From Mactromeris polynyma (lineage: Eukaryota; Mollusca; Bivalvia; Venerida; Mactridae): a stretch of DNA of 64,000 nt. Below are positions 1-11,094 of this stretch, piece after piece. Location of the stretch: positions 237,001-301,000 of the forward strand of contig JASFXZ010000029.1 of the NCBI GenBank assembly GCA_032209605.1, in the 5' to 3' direction. Both the position numbers and the translations under genes were made by a program. A model generated the notes under the pieces. The model made no database searches and was not told where the DNA came from. It saw only the letters and a list, made by a program, of their open reading frames with translations. The number at the start of each line of letters is the position of its first letter. Positions within the stretch are counted from its first letter, which is position 1.

Positions 1-1954
1 TCAGATAAAAAATCCTCTATGGTGAATATCGCTGTGGAGCTCTTCTGTCTCTTGTCGATCGCTCCAAAACGGATTGAGAATGACAAATTACAATAGGTGA
101 TGACGGTAAATAAAAATATGGTTGTTGCAGTGGTGATGATGATGGCGATGGTTGTTGCGGCGGTGATGATGGTGGTGATTGATGAGATGGCTGTGGGGGT
201 TGGTGATGGTGAAGGCTGAAGGGATGGATTAGAGGATGATATGTCCAATGATATGCGTTCAACTGTTAAGGCTCTACCCCATGTCCTGCGACATTTTCCT
301 ACCAGACAAACCACCCTCACTATTACCGCTATGACAGCTATTACAACAGCAACTATGATAGTGATGATCATAGTAGACTGATCTATGAAAGATATGAAAA
401 GCATTGTGACTTGGAAATAATGAGATGAAATAATTAATTACATAAAATAAATAATAATGCTTAGCAACACATACAATAAATGATAATGTTCAGCAATACA
501 TATTTTCAAAATTAACACTATTAACTGGTATTAAAAGATATCAATTTTTAGTGAACTAATCATCATATATAACTGGTATATAACCGATATATCTTCGATG
601 CTTAATAAATACACACCTGTTCCATCTCCTAAGGCAGTTGAAGAAAGCACAGGTGAGGGTGGGAGAGTGTAGTTTTGTGTAGTGGATGGAGTTGTACGTT
701 GTGATGCGGTAGCTGTGGGTGGTGATGACATGGTGAATGAAGTTGTGAGGTGTGATATGTTGATGATGGTAGGTAGCATGCTGGTGTTGGTGAGTGACAT
801 GCTGGTGATGGTGGGTGACATGCTGCTGGTTGGTGATATGGTGATGGTGGGTGACATGTAGATTGTGTGTTGTATGTTGTTGCTAGGCGACATGTTGTTG
901 GTGGGTGACATGTTGATGGTGGGTTGTATGTTGATGGTGGGTTGTATGTTGTTGGTAGGTGACATGTTGTTGGTGGGTGACATGTTGATGGTAGGTTGTA
1001 TGTTGTCGGTGGGTGATATGTTGATGGTGGGTGACATGTTGGTGGGTGATATGTTGATAGAGGATAGTGTGGTGGTGAGGTGTGATGTTACACTCGCTCC
1101 AAAAGGAGGTTGAATAACCCTTGGCTGTAATATAAACAAAAAACAAAAAAAACGTCTTTAACAACCACAAGTAGATCATATAAATGAATGTAAGATGATC
1201 TAAGATAGGGAAAAAAAGCATCCCCTTAAAGTTGACATTTGTAAACACAAATAATACTCTTAATAATCAAGATAACAATAGTAATTCATAGCATATTAGC
1301 TATCTTTGTGTTCATTTTATAAACATAAAGGAGTCAGGAATGTATACTAAAAGTATTCTAACATTCTTTAATAGTGATGATTTGTACATACTGAAATACT
1401 TACTTCGCAAAGTTCCTTTGAGTCTAATATTTTGATTGTTTTGGTGTTGATTATTCGGGCACAGCTTATTCCCACTCCATCAATAAACGAAATGAGTTTA
1501 AGATCTAAACATCCACCCTTGACATTTCCTCTCATATCAATCCGTTTGATGTTGGAGTAATTTTCTCCAAACACATACAGGCCACTTCCCTCTCCCTTAC
1601 ATGTCAGAGTGGAAGACCTCTCCTTGCAATGATTTGGCATCTCATAAATTGGAGAGGAAGGACATCCTGTGAGGAGAATAAAAGAATGTAGTGTTTATTT
1701 TATTACTATTATCTAACCATGTCAGTTTTGATGATTAAGAGCTCTTCGTTATTTGGTAGAGTTTATCAAGTTTAAAACCGCGGTTGAATCAAGGTATCTT
1801 ACATTTCCTGCAGGGAAAATGTAGTCATCTCTTTATACCCGAGTGAATCGATGAGGATTGTATCTTCTTAAACACATGAATGTAAAGGGGAATCAAAATT
1901 ACCTTGCAATACTTGAATTACTTGCAACAACCAAAGGAAAAGGAAGAAAAATAT
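1..1954 (-). CDS. Spliced type I membrane glycoprotein with mucin-like stalk (partial, start codon lost)
   Basis: I do not recognise the family. Four exons join in frame with GT-AG introns: 1954-1903 (hydrophobic leader), 1666-1404 (ectodomain), 1124-617 (Ser/Thr/Pro repeat stalk), and 382 to the window edge (membrane segment and tail). Phases agree at every junction (1, 0, 1). The leader is followed by CPSSP, and the ectodomain has six cysteines in about 88 residues, so it is probably disulfide-bonded. The stalk has many degenerate repeats of the type N-M-S-P-T-x-N and should be heavily O-glycosylated. Exon 4 starts with D-Q-S-T, then an Ile/Val-rich membrane helix, a basic stop-transfer (K-C-R-R), and a Ser/Pro-rich tail that runs off the window. 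The position expected to be the initiator reads ATA, not ATG. Homologous pieces lie in the hinge of the 19.1-34.7 kb element, so the gene is probably a passenger of a Polinton-like element. Exon structure is seen; function is not known. Confidence 0.7.
690..1110. repeat. Degenerate short tandem repeat coding the mucin-like stalk
   Basis: On the plus strand it is built from variants of ATGTTG(A/T)TGGTGGGTGAC and ATGTTGATGGTGGGTTGT, about 18-21 bp each. All length changes keep the reading frame of the minus-strand glycoprotein, giving repeated N-M-S-P-T and N-I-Q-P-T units. Open frames on the plus strand and in the other minus frame here are by-products of the repeat. Confidence 0.75.
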
Positions 1955-2110
1955 CTTTAACAAGTAGATTGACGAAACTTTGTGAAATTGCGTTTTATGA
2001 ATAGAGCGATTCAACGAAGCGATACATAGTGTTATAAACCCCAAGAAAATAAATTGAAGGAAAGTGATATTAGTATGAGTTTTCTCCCCTGTGACAATGG
2101 GAAACCTAAA
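1841..2110. repeat. Segment homologous (direct) to 23748-24069
   Basis: Contains the leader exon of the glycoprotein gene and its 5' flank. Similarity to 23748-24069 is high and runs until about position 2130, after which the other copy enters the foldback element. This shared block links the left edge of the window to the palindromic element. Confidence 0.75.
1903..1954 (-). CDS. Signal-peptide exon of the glycoprotein gene, initiator mutated to ATA
   Basis: 52 nt: ATA followed by a run of Phe, Leu and Trp codons and ending CAA G before a GTAATT donor. The homologous exon at 23862-23811 has the same length and the same donor but a genuine ATG, and encodes a classical short leader starting M-F-F-F-L-L-L-W. 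Upstream in-frame codons here have no ATG. Either this copy is a pseudogene or it starts elsewhere. Confidence 0.65.
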
Positions 2111-2130
2111 ATTGTTCCTTATCTACTATT

Positions 2131-2720
2131 TCATTATCTATCTCACTCTTTTTAATCATAATTACTTGTAAATTGTATTTCTCGTTGTTGATTCATAACA
2201 TATCTTACCAATCACGTGATTTAAATATGTGAGAGTAGAGATTGAAGTCAGAGTACAGCTGCATACAGCAACAACCAATGAGTAACACCACTGCATATCA
2301 TTGGTTATGAGATTCAACAGGTGGTGAGTAAAACACATACAATAATCATCCGTATACGCCTTTGAGAGTCTAACTCCTTCAAAATTATACACATGAGAAA
2401 AGGTATAAATACTGATTTAAAAGTCCACTCCTCACTCAATTTTTTTTTTAAATCAAAAGATGGATTTTAGTGATAAAGTGATTAATGGAAGGGTGGTGAA
2501 AACCACCCGAAAATTTGGAAAGGGGAAGGAAGAAAGGGGTAACACATACATACACTTCCAAGATCATAACAAATTGTTTTTAATATATATATATAAGGGA
2601 CACTTTTAAATATTAATTAAGAAGTTCAATTGATCTTGATGTGATTTTTTGTTAAAAATGAGCATGAAACCAATGTGGCACTTTGCAGAGATATAATGCT
2701 TATTACTTTTTATATTTGTA
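2131..2720. other. No gene recognised
   Basis: AT-rich sequence between the leader exon of the glycoprotein gene and the small plus-strand exons. The short open frame at 2162-2392 has no recognisable features. Confidence 0.4.
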
Positions 2721-2721
2721 G

Positions 2722-3262
2722 ACCGGAGTATACGAACCGGTGACACCCGTGAAGGGAGTAAGTCTTTCCTCTCAATGACTTTATTTGTTGATACAAGATA
2801 TTTGATACAATGTATATAGGAACAAAATGCTTGAGGATGATAAAAATAACGCGTGTATAGAATATATTGACTATTTTACTTATTCATACTTTTAAAAACA
2901 GTAGTTATCCTAACCCGTTCTGTTTAATGTATATTTGCAAGAGTAAATTTACTATTATTGAACAAATATGGAGCCCCAACAGTTATGAATTATCGATGGA
3001 TGGTGAAGAACTATTCTATGCCGTTCCAGTAAGTGTTTCATTATTATCATTATGTACTTAAAAATAAGCATATCCAAAACTGTTTTAAAAGTTTATTAAT
3101 AAACATGTTATATACACAATTATATTTCAAAAAAGAAAATAAAAACATGTAGACTTGAAATGCAAACAAAGTAAATGTTGACAATGTATATTTTATAACA
3201 GAATTAATAGCATAGATTCAAAAGTCACTGTTTCTTCTTTCCAGGTGACATTACCACAGTGA
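2722..3262 (+). CDS. Spliced 3' end of an unidentified plus-strand gene
   Basis: Three small exons fit perfectly, all phase 0: 2722-2757 (T-G-V-Y-E-P-V-T-P-V-K-G), 2942-3028 (29 codons, ending E-L-F-Y-A-V-P), and 3245-3262 (V-T-L-P-Q then TGA). The first two are followed by GTAAGT donors. The last acceptor is preceded by a pyrimidine tract, and an AATAAA lies at 3263-3268 directly after the stop. Introns are only 184 and 216 bp. The predicted end is acidic with tyrosines (Y-E-P-V, F-Y-A-V), resembling a cytoplasmic tail, but no domain is recognisable. Upstream exons were not found. It lies between two minus-strand genes of Polinton character and converges on the polymerase relic. The chain is an inference from splice signals. 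Confidence 0.45.
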
Positions 3263-3268
3263 AATAAA
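3263..3268 (+). promoter_or_regulatory. Poly(A) signal AATAAA
   Basis: A canonical hexamer immediately after the TGA of the last small exon, supporting a transcript end here. The polymerase relic on the opposite strand ends about 45 bp further on. Confidence 0.4.
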
Positions 3269-3311
3269 GTGTCATGTACACACAATTCATAATAAAACGT
3301 TTGATGACAAT

Positions 3312-5640
3312 TTACATTTCTTGTATTTTGTAATGTCCATAAGCATAACTGGCAACACCATCATCAAGTAGATACCGTTTATCATCAAAACATGATAACC
3401 CCACTTTTTTATTTTCTCAAGATAAATTTCATGGTTATGACTACGAAATGAATTAATTTGTGATGTCAATTGCGAATCATTAAACAAAACATGTCTATAA
3501 TCTTGTAATTTCAATTCTTTTTTAACAACTACTTTTGAAATCCCCTTTGCACGTTTATCTTCTTTGTTATCGCAAAGGAATGCATACATTTTAGATTTTA
3601 ATCCACAATATTCGGAGATACATTTCTCATTTGTTTCACTCTTCATTTTCCCTATCACTTTTTTGTTGGTGTTATTATATAGAAAATGTTCTTTGGGGAA
3701 ATCAGAAGTGTCAAACAAATCAGAATAGCAATACATATCTTGAAAAAGATCATCAGTATCACAACTAATAAAAACAAATCTGTATCAGTCATTTACAATT
3801 GCAAATTGTTTCCATAAAGTTTATTCAAGAGATTATAATAAAAATCATACATAACTGTCTTAGATAGATCAAAGACAGTCATACAGATATAAATTGGTTT
3901 GTTCATTTTCACCTTTACACGATTGAGTTCAACACCGACGAGATCCTCAGAGAAAAGTCGATGTAATTTATATGTGGACTTGGCTGACACTTTCTTTAAG
4001 CGTGTCTCAGAATGCACCAACTCCACAGATCGATGTTTCCTTTCATTCTCCATGGCTTTTCCTGAAAGAGAGAGAGAAACAAAACAGATAAGTAAATTTC
4101 TTAATATATTATTTTGATTACATACTCTTAACTGTCTTTGCGCTGTCATGGTCTTACTATGCGAAATTTCAATACTATATTTTTGTCATTTAAGTCGTGT
4201 AGATTAGTCTCCCTTGAACTTGTACCTACAGTGCTTTAATTTTTGCTAATTATAGTAATTCAGGTTTTGCCTCCCTTGTATGAGTCATACAGCATAGTAA
4301 AAAATATAAGCTTTTCCGAATGTAATATATATATCATCCTGAACTATGCAAACTTTCATTTATCTTCTTTCTAAGGGAGGAAGTAACTATTAAACTATGA
4401 CATTTTTTTAACCCCAACTGTAAATTGTGTTTTCTTTCCACTACTCTTTTCGCTAATTCCATTTTGGATTTGACATCATTAAAACAAGAAAGAGCGTTTA
4501 ATTCACGTTTAAAATAGTTGTGTCTTTTTGGTGTAAACTAAACATTTTCGATTATAGTCATTGCTTGGCATTGGTTTGGATTTACTACCTTTTCGTTATT
4601 ATTCATAGTGATGTGCTATTTCCTTTGAAATTTATTATATTTGTGACCAAAGTAAAATGTAATATAATTTCGCGATATGAAACACATTTATAAATTCTTT
4701 CTCATTAATGATTTCCATCTTTAGTTTGAATAAGTTATTCTAAACTATTCAATAAGTACATATATAAGATACTTACCAAATACAGAATTGTTCATCAGCT
4801 TGTAGAAGTTTTTCTCAAATGTGGATTTAGCTTGCTGTCGCATTTGAGTGTTGAATTCAACGTAAGGTTTCATAAAGTCTTCTTGACGAAATTCTAGGAT
4901 TCTATGAATTTTCTTCAATTTCAGCCCCATTTGAAGATATAGCTGCAGGTTCTGATAATGGAGTACGTAGTGGTCTTTATCTTCAAGGGCGGTAAGCATT
5001 TTTGCGACTTTCGCTCTGGGTGGGAGTTTGTCCGTGTTATGCAACTTTTTCTAGACTCATTTTGCATATGGCGATAACTTTTCAGCGGATATAAAATTAC
5101 GTTCAGGTGCCAATGGGAAGAAGTTATGATTATCATGTAAATTGTTTGGATACTCCAAATCTACTTCCAGAATATATCCTATGGGTCCATTCTTTGATAT
5201 ATTTTGAACATTAAAAATATTCATTTCTTCAGCATTTAAGAATCTAAAGAACCCTACAGGTAGTTTTTCTGACATACTAAACCATATAAGTTGTTGACAT
5301 CATAATATGCTAAATATGATTTTGATTTTGTGTTATCATAATCTTCTAAATATGGATTGTTTGCCTTTTTATATCTGTTTGAAATCTGACTTATACCACC
5401 CCGAATCCCCTTTTCAATAAACAAAATCTGATCAGTATCTGTTAAAACCAGGGCTGGTATAAAAATGGCATGGCTCCAGGTCATAACATCTCTGAGACAT
5501 GTCCCTAAATTCTTCAAAAACATCAGCTAATAGTAATACATCTGTTTTAAGATAAAGGTCATGATACTCTCCCATTTTCAAAAAAAATTGTTTTCCTTCA
5601 GTTGTGGAACTAAGTTCTTGACTAGTTGTTGTTGTACATC
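3312..5640 (-). pseudogene. Protein-primed family B DNA polymerase, Polinton/Maverick type, decayed
   Basis: Reading from 5640 downward the pieces follow the family order: a T-D-V-L-L-L-A-D exonuclease-end segment, then F-I-E-K-G-I-R-G-G, Y-D-V-N-N-L-Y-G (motif A), G-Y-I-L-E-V-D-L, L-S-P-Y, Y-V-L-H-Y-x-N-L-Q-L-Y, K-I-H-R-I-L-E-F, and K-L-M-N-N-S-V-F-G (motif B). After an intron come E-D-L-V-G-V, D-T-D (motif C, about 3786-3778), G-L-K-S-K-M-Y, and a C-terminal A-Y-G-H-Y stop at 3312. The N-terminal exonuclease part is missing. Frameshifts lie near 5500, 5270, 3775 and 3400, and in-frame TGA and TAG near 5050, so it is dead. The enzyme would replicate linear element DNA with a protein primer. 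It lies next to the glycoprotein gene and may belong to the same element family. Confidence 0.88.
4062..4776 (-). other. Spliceosomal-type intron inside the polymerase gene
   Basis: Donor GTAAGT begins at 4776 and the acceptor after a long CT tract (ttctctctctctttcag) ends at 4062. Removing the 715 bp joins V-F-G to K-A-M-E-N in frame, exactly as the conserved sequence around motif B requires. The intron itself carries no recognisable coding region. Confidence 0.8.
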
Positions 5641-5948
5641 AGATGTGGTTACGTCTTCTGATGCGGGTACTTCAGATGCGCTTTCATCAGATGCGGGAAC
5701 ATCGGACATACACTGAACCACTTTTCTAATTGGTCACCTTATATTTCTTCGTCATATAAACAAGTGATAACTGAGAATATGTTTAAAATGATGTTAAATT
5801 GAATAAAAATGTGTTGTAAACATTCTGGAATGAGTTTTATTGTTTATGCCTCAAACATTGACAGTACACATATAACAGAATAATCAGCAAGAAAAATCAC
5901 GCAATTGTCGTTTTTGATCAGACACGTTGATTTTTTTTTATGTTCAAG

Positions 5949-6030
5949 TTAATATCTGGTGTGACCACCTCTAGCCCTTATCACGGCCAGACAACGACTT
6001 CTCATTTACAGAATATGATTTCTCAGATCA
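5949..6030 (-). pseudogene. Tc1-type transposase C-terminus (relic)
   Basis: The minus strand reads M-R-S-R-C-L-A-V-I-R-A-R-G-G-H-T-R-Y then TAA, the typical last residues of Tc1-family transposases. Upstream is shifted and stopped. It marks the left border region of the segmental duplication. Confidence 0.65.
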
Positions 6031-6305
6031 CGTTATAATATATTTTCCCATCATAGCTTAGATCTTGCTGAAGCTCTGCGATACTCGGTTGGTGTCTTCT
6101 TCTGATGTTATTGATTTTCTACCATTGCATAAGGCCAAATATTCATTTTTTTGTAAATTAGTGCGAAAACGTGTCTGATGAAATGTAGGAACTCTACATA
6201 GAATATTATATCTGTTTCTGTGAAAGGGCATCAGTCGTTGATTATCAAATTGAAAAATTTGGATTTGTTCTCATAGTGTCAATTTAACATGTGCTATTGT
6301 AATCT

Positions 6306-6704
6306 TTGGTGTATCATCCATCATATATGGGTAATACAGGTGATGTAGAACATGTACATACTTCATATGATAAATTTGACCGTAGCAGTTTCAACAATAG
6401 TTTTCTTAGCAGCCCAGGTGTTCTTTATGATGATAACGAAACCATAGATAAATTACAACAGGACATGCGTACACAACCTGACATAGACTCGATTTGCGAG
6501 GAATGGTGTACTATTATCAACAATATTATGTATAATAACATCTCTTCCAACACTATTGCTGCAACATGTTCTACCAGAAAACACCACCCTGGTAAACCAA
6601 GGTGGAATGAGAATGTGCGTCAATTATGGTTTAATCTGTCTCGAGTAGAACAAAGATGGTTACATTGTTTTGAACGAGCAGAAAAACTAGAACTGTTACT
6701 TTAA
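6306..6704 (+). pseudogene. Possible non-LTR retroelement linker fragment (132 aa)
   Basis: An isolated ORF with an acidic N-terminal half, then C-E-E-W-C-T-I-I-N-N and R-W-N-E-N-V-R-Q-L-W-F-N-L-S-R-V-E-Q-R-W. That pattern resembles the region between endonuclease and reverse transcriptase in LINE proteins (W...N..V..L.....W.R). No endonuclease or RT is found next to it. The duplicate at 55626-56117 has a frameshift in the middle but keeps the two ends, so the ORF is not maintained. Assignment to a LINE is tentative. Confidence 0.35.
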
Positions 6705-6989
6705 ATACACCCGCCTATACATTGATATGTTATACATGTACATTAACTATTCAGTTAGTCACAATTATCATAAAAAAATATGAGTTGATTGGCAAGTATT
6801 TGTTTGTTACAGCAGTTGTCATGCACGTCTTTACGTCATGTGTACTAACTCTGGCAGACTTGAAAATATTGTGTCCACAAAATTGTGTCTACGGACGGAG
6901 GGACGGACGATAACCAACGCACTTCGATGCGGAGGTTAATAATGCGAAGCGTAGTCATTGGTACACCATGCAGGTGGGAATTGTAAAAT

Positions 6990-8110
6990 GACTAACATGG
7001 GTCAGTCCATTGGTATCAACAATATCATAAACTTAATTGCTTTTTGCATTTATAAGTCATAGTTGGTCTCTGAAAGGAGAAAACAAGGAAATTCTAAATA
7101 TTTCTTTATTAATGAATTTAAGCTAGCAATAAACATCTTTAAAACACAAACGAAAGCGTCAACTTCTATACAACAATTTCAGAATTACATCAGTAAAGAT
7201 AAATAAAGGAAACACTCATCTCACGCTCTTCTTTCTGCTTTCTTTTCTATGTAATAGGAATGAAAGCCTTTTTGTATATGCATTAAGTGGAATATTCAAG
7301 TTAATTTAGTTTATGCAACGCGCGTGTAATGTTGAAATTGTTTATATTTTCGGATTTCACCATACGTAATTTTATAAAATCTTTGTAAAGAGGACATTTA
7401 TTACAATGTGATACTCATCTTCGGTAGTATTTCATAATATACATTGTCGTTGTAACTGGCTTATGACATCATCCGCTTCAACCTATGAGCAGACACTCGT
7501 AAGCTCACGTTAAGGCATTTAACAAATACAATCATCTTCGAATTTTTTATTTTCGGTCTAAACAAGTAATTATCAAGGGTATTGATCACAATCGACAGAT
7601 CACGGTTGTAAGCGTTAGCAAAGAACATATCTGTATTGGACTCGAGTTTTGTAGTTCCAAAAAACGTTTAAGAAAATGATTAGTGCAATGTTTTAGATTA
7701 CGTCTGTTTGAGGCATTAACATGCCTTTTTCTCAAAATTGTTACTTAGCATTTTACCTTTAATCTAAATAACGTTTAATAATCATTATGTGTTAGGTTAC
7801 TCAGTAAAGTGTAACAGTTATGGTCACGTTTTCGTTTTATGTATTCGGTCATATGTTCATGTTCGTTGCATTTACTTCGACAAAAATCCAAGTATAAAGA
7901 GGTTTGAGTTCAATTTTCACTATCTTATAGTTCAAATTATTTAATCCATCAACAGATCGCCTGGTCTTAATGTTTTTCAACAACTGGAACCTGAAATATA
8001 GAATTGAACTAACATGATACAGTTATGCGTGCGACAAAATGTACTAGATATATAGGTCTCTGTGGAAATAATGTAATCCAATTATTATGCATCAACTTTT
8101 AACATGCATT
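6990..8110. other. No gene recognised
   Basis: AT-rich sequence shared with the second duplication copy (which lacks about 150 bp near 7330-7470). No convincing ORF, splice-bounded exon or repeat array was seen. Confidence 0.4.
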
Positions 8111-8117
8111 CATCTTT

Positions 8118-8393
8118 TCATGTGCAATTTGTTGTGGTCCATCCATAGTCACTTAGTGCTTTCGCCATTTTCTTTGCGTTATAAGCCTCGTTTTGGATAA
8201 TCTCGGAACGAGGCGTAAATAGAGTGTATAACGGTATAAATGTGTCCCTGTGGTAAAAACTGTTGTAAGCAAGACCCAGTCGTGGCAATGTTATAAACGA
8301 ACTCCCGTGGTAGTTATAGCAAATGTGTCCGTGCAACAGTATGATCATGTTTGTCCATGCTTCACGTAAAGCATTATGAAAATTCAATGCCAT
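8118..8393 (-). CDS. Unidentified 91-aa ORF conserved in both duplication copies
   Basis: The central part (G-S-S-F-I-T-L-P-R-L-G-L-A-Y-N-S-F-Y-H-R-D) is identical in the copy at 57295-57552, and the open frame continues to a similarly placed stop (W-T-T then a short divergent end). Homology to a known family is not apparent and there is no signal peptide. It could be an exon of the galactosyltransferase locus or part of an old element. The N-terminus differs between copies because of a one-base shift. Confidence 0.25.
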   Translation of the reverse strand: MALNFHNALREAWTNMIILLHGHICYNYHGSSFITLPRLGLAYNSFYHRDTFIPLYTLFTPRSEIIQNEAYNAKKMAKALSDYGWTTTNCT

Positions 8394-8688
8394 ATATACT
8401 CAGTCCATTTAAAAAACGCACATTTTTAGACCTGTGAAAATTTTGTAAAACGTCATTTTATGTTAATGTGAATCTCATCTGATAGGAAAATACCCGTCGA
8501 TTGTTATAAAATATGTACATGATGTCTACATGTAACCATGAAATAGTATCAAGGCATATGACTTGAAACAATTTGTATTGGTTTTTTTAATGTGATAAAC
8601 ATCAATAAATATGCAAAGAAAACACCAGGAAAAATATTCCCTTGTATTTGTCGAAAAAAGAAGTTTGCAATATACTAAAATTCCATTG

Positions 8689-8880
8689 TTAACAAGCGAA
8701 AGATTTACGAGCTTTATCCTTGTGTAACATGATCAAATTGATTGTCTTAATCGGATTCACATCGCAATAGTTCACATTAAAGATGTTTAACGTAAATTTA
8801 ACGATAACACTGGATGATCTTTCAACTATATCTACATCCATGTGCAGCCCATTGTGTCTACATCTATCAGCTTTCACCAC
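8689..8880 (-). CDS. Unidentified short ORF, weak
   Basis: Open frame of 63 codons starting with GTG (no ATG), with an in-frame TAA a few codons upstream. The copy at 57872-58063 is 63 codons too with only a few changes. The product is basic at the end (H-K-D-K-A-R-K). No function recognised; could be chance in young duplicated DNA. Confidence 0.15.
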   Translation of the reverse strand: MVKADRCRHNGLHMDVDIVERSSSVIVKFTLNIFNVNYCDVNPIKTINLIMLHKDKARKSFAC

Positions 8881-9539
8881 GACCCGGACTTATAGTAAAA
8901 AACAGACATCAGGGGTCTCTGCAACTATCAGCCGATATAGTTCCAATATAGTCAAAGTTATATGATAACAAATGTTGTTTAAAATACAATTAAAAACAAT
9001 TTGATGTGTATAAAGAATAAAAACGCATTATATTGCATTACCTATGAGGGTTTTTTTTTTCAGGAGGATGAGACAACGCATGGTATCGTCCCGCATTTCT
9101 CGATAGTCTACTGATTGTAAAGTTTGCGAGAATCAGTCTGAAAGAATCAATGCGGTTTGGTTTATCTTATCCTCTGTCGTGATATTATTTCGGGAACAAG
9201 GAACGTAGTTATAATATCATTCACGCAGAATGGAAGGACCTCCTTCAGGTCAATATTTTGGTTACACCGTCTAAATTGTATGAATGTTACGTTCCAGATT
9301 CGGGTTATAAATGTGCACGTCAAGTTGTTTTTCGGTCAAAATAATTCGGACATTATTACATCACTTTGATACAGTTGACTTTTGAAAAGAATATTTTAGT
9401 GCCAACTACGAATAGCATGTAAATAAAGTTTAAAGAAAAACATCCGACAGTTTGAGTCTATAGGACGTCATTGTTCCAACCGATAAAGCTACCAATTATA
9501 ATATATCCAATGTCGTGTGTTCGTCGCCCTTGAGCTCTG

Positions 9540-9690
9540 ACTTATGTCGTGCAGTTGTCATTTGCGTGTGGAGGAGCAGTTTAGTACTAGTTAGAAACAC
9601 TGGAGCACTGGTTAAGACTACTGACTGTCATATAATAGAAATACTGTTGAGAAACGGTGTAAAGCCCTAGCGAGCAAGCACGAATGGATG
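9540..9690 (+). repeat. Degraded SINE 3' domain
   Basis: Contains GTGGAGGAGC, TTAGTACTAGT, CACTGGTTAAG and then AAATACTGTTGAGAAACGG, which align in order with the 3' part of the intact SINE at 46029-46302. The tRNA-like head is not recognisable. A second copy is at about 58730-58870 in the duplication. Confidence 0.6.
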
Positions 9691-10293
9691 AACGAATGAC
9701 TCTTTTAAATCTGATCTATCATCAGAACATGATGAAATCTTTGAACAACTTGACAATTATAATAATGTCAAATTACTGTTACCAGAACTGAAAAGAAAAT
9801 ATGACCGCTGCTGTACGATTTCCAACCTATTATTTAAGTGACGTCATTTCCAGAAAACGTCACATGTGACGTCACCACGTACTAACAGTAATCAATACTT
9901 GCTCAATATGGCAATATGAAAACGAAGTGACCGTATGGAGTAATATTGTTTCCTGCTTTCAAAAAGTGACGTCACATGTTGCGTTTTCTTGAAATGGTGT
10001 CACTTACAGAAGAGGTTGTAAATCCCATAGCAGCGCTCATATATACAATTTACAGGATACATATACAACCACACATGCATTGACTAAGTACTACCATACA
10101 TCCAAACTATTTATTAGTTTGACTTATGGAAATGTTCAGCGAGTATATGACGAGATATTACGAGTTAACTACGAGAAATGTACGAGTGAGGGCGACGTAT
10201 GGCGATTTGGGTATTAAGTATTGTGGTACGGCACATCTGAATCATTCTGCAATCCATTTCCCCTAGAGCTCCTTTTGTATGTCTGTGAATTTA

Positions 10294-10680
10294 TTATATA
10301 TATACCCCTTTCCCCTTTGGCCTGACATCTTGGTTCCCAGCAACAGACTCGGGTTCCATTCCTGGATCTAGGTCTTGCTCTAACCCCTCTGACTTTAGCT
10401 GGAAATTCAAAGGTGGTGATGGCGCAGGGGGCGGATACTCAAACTCAGCTGCTAGTTCCACAGCCGCCATCTTTTTAACGGAGCCTTTTCCTTCATCTTT
10501 GAAGGCATGACTAGTCTTACACTGGTTCAGCTCTTGTGCAAATGGTGACGTGGAGTGGTCAAGAGAACTGATGCCGATCAGAACATACACATACTGTACA
10601 TGCTGACTTGTTCTGATGTTTGTAAATAAACTACCTTTCCATGAGATATGTTTGTGATATTTGAATGTTTTTCTTAACAT
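10294..10680 (-). CDS. Unidentified Pro-rich 128-aa ORF, not conserved
   Basis: Contains K-K-M-A-A-V-E-L-A-A-E-F-E followed by a proline-rich stretch (P-P-P-A-P-S-P-P) and an acidic end. The duplicate at about 59480-59750 is frameshifted, and the upstream part is replaced by inserted DNA. Probably part of an old element rather than a gene. Confidence 0.2.
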   Translation of the reverse strand: MLRKTFKYHKHISWKGSLFTNIRTSQHVQYVYVLIGISSLDHSTSPFAQELNQCKTSHAFKDEGKGSVKKMAAVELAAEFEYPPPAPSPPLNFQLKSEGLEQDLDPGMEPESVAGNQDVRPKGKGVYI

Positions 10681-11094
10681 TCCTCATCAGAGATCTTGTT
10701 TTGCTTTATGCTAAATATAATGATTTCAAATTCAATATTTCCCCAGAATCACATGCAGATGGTATCAGTGCATTAACGCTGCATCACGTTATCTAGATGA
10801 TAACCATAATAATATTAAAGACAAAACTGAATGAAGAACGCGAATAGTAAATGCCACATACAAAGTGCATAGCTACCATAAAAGTACAAGCAGACACGAA
10901 AATAAGTGGATGTACAATTTACAAAAGCGAAAGTGACCAAAGACACCGAGATAAATACACACTGAACAAAAAAACTTCCGATTTGTACACATAGTTTTTG
11001 TTGTTTTAAAGAAATAATTGTGTGAAGAAAGTAAATAGGTAATATTAGCCTTGACACTAAAATTAAATACACATGCATTCCGGTTTTTATATTG

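Noticed and set aside
865..1248. Open frames on the plus strand and in the other minus frame across the stalk repeat
   Set aside because: They are translations of the same 18-21 bp repeat. Only one minus frame connects through good splice sites to leader, ectodomain and membrane exons.
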